The position numbers and the translations under genes were made by a program. From assembly GCF_017888745.1 (NCBI RefSeq), contig NZ_JAGHFM010000328.1, positions 1 to 56,927 on the forward strand: a stretch of DNA of 56,927 bases, read 5' to 3'. The notes under the pieces were generated by a model, which did not search any database, was not told the DNA's origin, and saw only the letters and a list, made by a program, of their open reading frames with translations. Shown here one piece after another: positions 54,717 through 56,927 of this stretch. Every line of letters begins with the position of its first letter. The first letter of the stretch is position 1. The DNA is from Terrisporobacter sp. Its GTDB lineage: Bacteria > Bacillota > Clostridia > Peptostreptococcales > Peptostreptococcaceae.

Positions 54717-56927
54717 ATGAAAAAAACAGCAAAATCATTTCTAGCATTATCATTATCGATTACAATGGTTTCTCAAAATGTAATTTTTATAGCTAATGCT
54801 GAAGAAATAGCCAAAACAAATATTAGTAAAGAAAATTCTTTAGTAAAAATCAACTTAAATAATGAAACTTCTTTAGTAGAACCTGATCCAAAAGAAAATC
54901 CAACTTATAATATGGGTCTACTTAATTCTACTTACAGCAAATCTGGTCGTGGTATACCAAATTTACCAATAACACCTATAACAAAACCAAATGTTATTGG
55001 ACTAGGAAAAACTACTGCAGCAACTTTAAATGTAAGAAGTGGACCATCAACATCTTATGATAAAATTGGCACACTCGTAAAAGATTCTCCGATTGAAGTC
55101 TTAGAGAAAAATAGAACTTGGTACAAGATTTCTTTTGAAGATAGTGTTGGATATATTTCATCATCTTATGTAAGTCTTAGTCCTTTTGAAAAAGGTATAG
55201 ATGTAAGTAAATGGAATGGTACTATTGATTGGAACAAAGTAAAAGCCAGTGGTATTGATTATGTTATAATTAGGGTTGGATATGGAAGTAAAACAGTGGA
55301 TCCTCAGTTCAAGTCTTACATAGAAGGTGCTAGTAAAGCTGGTCTTAAGATAGGTGTTTATTGGTTCAGCTATGCTTATAATGTAGAAATGGCAAAAAAT
55401 GAAGCTAAGGTTTGTTTAGAAACTATAGCTCCTTATAAAAATAATATATCTTATCCAGTATACTTTGACTTCGAGTATGATAGTGTAAGATATGCCAATG
55501 ACAATGGTGCAACAATAACAAAATCTTTAGCCACAGAAATGGCTAATACTTTCTTAAATGAAGTAGAAAAACAAGGATACACAAGCGGTATATATACTAA
55601 TAAAGACTTTGGTGATAGATACTTTAGTGAAGATTTACTTCTTGAAAATAATCTTTGGGTTGCTCAATACTCAGATAATTGTACATATAATAGACCTTAT
55701 ATAATGTGGCAATATACTGACCAAGGTACTATAGATGGTATTAATAGCACTAAGTTTGATATGAATTATACGTTCTTAAAGCCAACAAGTAATAATAGTG
55801 TTCCTACTCCTACAAAAGAAAATATAGAAAATGCTTCTGTAGATAAAATTGATTCACAAGTTTACACTGGAAAAGAAATAAAACCTGATGTAAAACTTTC
55901 TCTTAATGGACAAGAATTAAAACTAGATACAGATTATGAAGTAAATTACTCTAATAATATTAATGTTGGTGTGGCAAATATAATTATAACAGGTATAGGA
56001 AATTATGAAGGTACTATAAAAACAACTTTTGAAATAGTTAATTTTGTACCTAATAGAGTAACTAATATTTCTCTTACTAAAAAAACTTCTAATTCGATAC
56101 AGTTTTCATGGTCAAAACTTGATAATGTTGATGGTTATGAAGTTGAAAGATATGACTCAAATTCTAATTCATATAAGAAATTAAGAGATGTTACTGATAA
56201 CTCATATACTGATATAAATTTAAGCTCAGCTACCTCTTACAAGTATAGAGTAAGAGCTTATAAGGTTATAAATGGAAATTATCATTATGGTGATTATTCT
56301 GATATATTTAATGAAGTTACAAATGTAGAAAAAGTTTCCAACTTAAAATTAAATAGTAAAACTACAACTTCTTTAGATATTTCTTGGTCAAAGATAAATA
56401 ATTCAACTGGTTACGAAGTTTACAAGTATGATTCAAGCTCTAATTCATATAAGTTATTAAATAAAATAACAAGTAATTCAACTACATCTTATAAAGATAG
56501 TGGATTAAAACCTGATACTTCTTATAGCTATAAAATAAGAGCTTATAAAGAAATTAATAGTAAAGTTTATTATGGAGAATTCTCTTCAGTGTTAGATACA
56601 AAAACAGATGCTGAAGTAAGTGTAATAAAAACAGGTGTGACAAAATCAAACTTAAATGTTAGAAAAGGTCCTTCTACTTCTTATTCTATACTTGGCACAC
56701 TACCTTCTGGCACTAAGGTTGAAATAGTTGGTACTGACTCTAAAACTGGTTGGTATAAAATTAAGTATAAAAATGACTATGGTTATGTATCTAATGATTA
56801 TATAACTATTCAAAATACATCTACTGATACTAATCCACCTGTTTCAACTACAAAGACAGGTGTAACAAAGTCTAACCTAAACGTTAGAAAAGGTCCTTCT
56901 ACTTCTTATTCTATACTTGGCACACTG
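54717..56927 (+). CDS. Secreted multidomain GH25 lysozyme, 3' end cut by window edge
   Basis: Cell-wall muramidase; 737 residues are visible. A signal peptide (1-30, ending ANAEE) and a linker lead to an SH3b domain (about 97-155, LNVRSGPSTSYDKIG), the GH25 catalytic domain (about 159-355, GIDVSKWNG, DFEYD holding the catalytic Asp/Glu, MWQYTD), an Ig-like domain of the YTGKEIKPDV type (about 374-440), two FnIII-like domains (about 441-630) and at least two near-identical SH3b repeats (from about 640). ATG 54717 has AGGGGG; GTG 54678 in frame would add 13 residues (KEHNLFHPRGKF after Met). No SLH or CWB2 anchor is seen, so wall binding is probably through SH3b. Confidence 0.92.
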   Translation, partial: MKKTAKSFLALSLSITMVSQNVIFIANAEEIAKTNISKENSLVKINLNNETSLVEPDPKENPTYNMGLLNSTYSKSGRGIPNLPITPITKPNVIGLGKTTAATLNVRSGPSTSYDKIGTLVKDSPIEVLEKNRTWYKISFEDSVGYISSSYVSLSPFEKGIDVSKWNGTIDWNKVKASGIDYVIIRVGYGSKTVDPQFKSYIEGASKAGLKIGVYWFSYAYNVEMAKNEAKVCLETIAPYKNNISYPVYFDFEYDSVRYANDNGATITKSLATEMANTFLNEVEKQGYTSGIYTNKDFGDRYFSEDLLLENNLWVAQYSDNCTYNRPYIMWQYTDQGTIDGINSTKFDMNYTFLKPTSNNSVPTPTKENIENASVDKIDSQVYTGKEIKPDVKLSLNGQELKLDTDYEVNYSNNINVGVANIIITGIGNYEGTIKTTFEIVNFVPNRVTNISLTKKTSNSIQFSWSKLDNVDGYEVERYDSNSNSYKKLRDVTDNSYTDINLSSATSYKYRVRAYKVINGNYHYGDYSDIFNEVTNVEKVSNLKLNSKTTTSLDISWSKINNSTGYEVYKYDSSSNSYKLLNKITSNSTTSYKDSGLKPDTSYSYKIRAYKEINSKVYYGEFSSVLDTKTDAEVSVIKTGVTKSNLNVRKGPSTSYSILGTLPSGTKVEIVGTDSKTGWYKIKYKNDYGYVSNDYITIQNTSTDTNPPVSTTKTGVTKSNLNVRKGPSTSYSILGTL

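Overview
The window is very AT-rich, low-GC Gram-positive DNA from an endospore-forming anaerobe. The sporulation genes (spo0A, spoIVB, spoIIIAA-AH, ylbJ/spoVV, spoVM), the protein sequences and the gene order fit the Clostridia, most likely family Peptostreptococcaceae (relatives of Clostridioides, Paeniclostridium or Romboutsia). That placement is inferred from sequence feel, not from a search. Almost all of it is conserved chromosomal core. The accessory part is a membrane metalloprotease/sulfotransferase-like pair near 18-20.5 kb and the lysozyme region after 53.6 kb.

Layout. 1-12.6 kb, all minus strand: a truncated CCA-adding enzyme gene, spo0A with a sigma-H-type promoter and 0A box, spoIVB, then dxs-tlyA-recN (isoprenoid precursor, rRNA methylation, DNA repair), and nusB - TsaD-like gene - xseA - xseB - ispA - yuiD-like, preceded by an Asp23 gene. 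12.7-17.9 kb: the complete eight-gene spoIIIA operon, which builds the mother cell to forespore channel engaged with SpoIIQ. 18.0-21.5 kb: a HELGH membrane protein, an arylsulfotransferase-like membrane-anchored protein and yaaA. 21.5-25 kb: plsX, rpmF (too short for a routine ORF scan), yceD and ackA. 25.2-27.9 kb, plus strand: tmcAL and ylbJ. 27.9-33.7 kb: a coiled-coil protein, coaD, rsmD, recG, fakA and an Asp23 gene.

34-51.6 kb is close to the classical Bacillus order: rpmB, spoVM (a 27-codon gene found here by reading the intergenic region), thiN, rpe, rsgA, prkC, stp, rlmN, rsmB, two membrane protein genes, fmt, def, priA, coaBC, rpoZ, gmk, yicC, dapF. It joins translation start and quality control, ribosome assembly, Ser/Thr signalling and coenzyme A supply. 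rqcH (ribosome quality control) follows on the plus strand. The last 3.3 kb holds a decayed GH25 lysozyme copy and then an intact secreted GH25 lysozyme (SH3b, GH25, Ig-like, two FnIII, SH3b repeats) running off the right edge.

The observations most worth following are: a two-copy structured intergenic element with a conserved box and a same-geometry hairpin whose stem sequence differs between copies; a two-start hairpin leader on the lysozyme gene; the lysozyme pseudogene beside its intact paralogue; a possible ATT start of spoIIIAF; and missing neighbours (argR/nadK, the fab genes, remA). No mobile element with a transposase, CRISPR array, tRNA or rRNA was seen.
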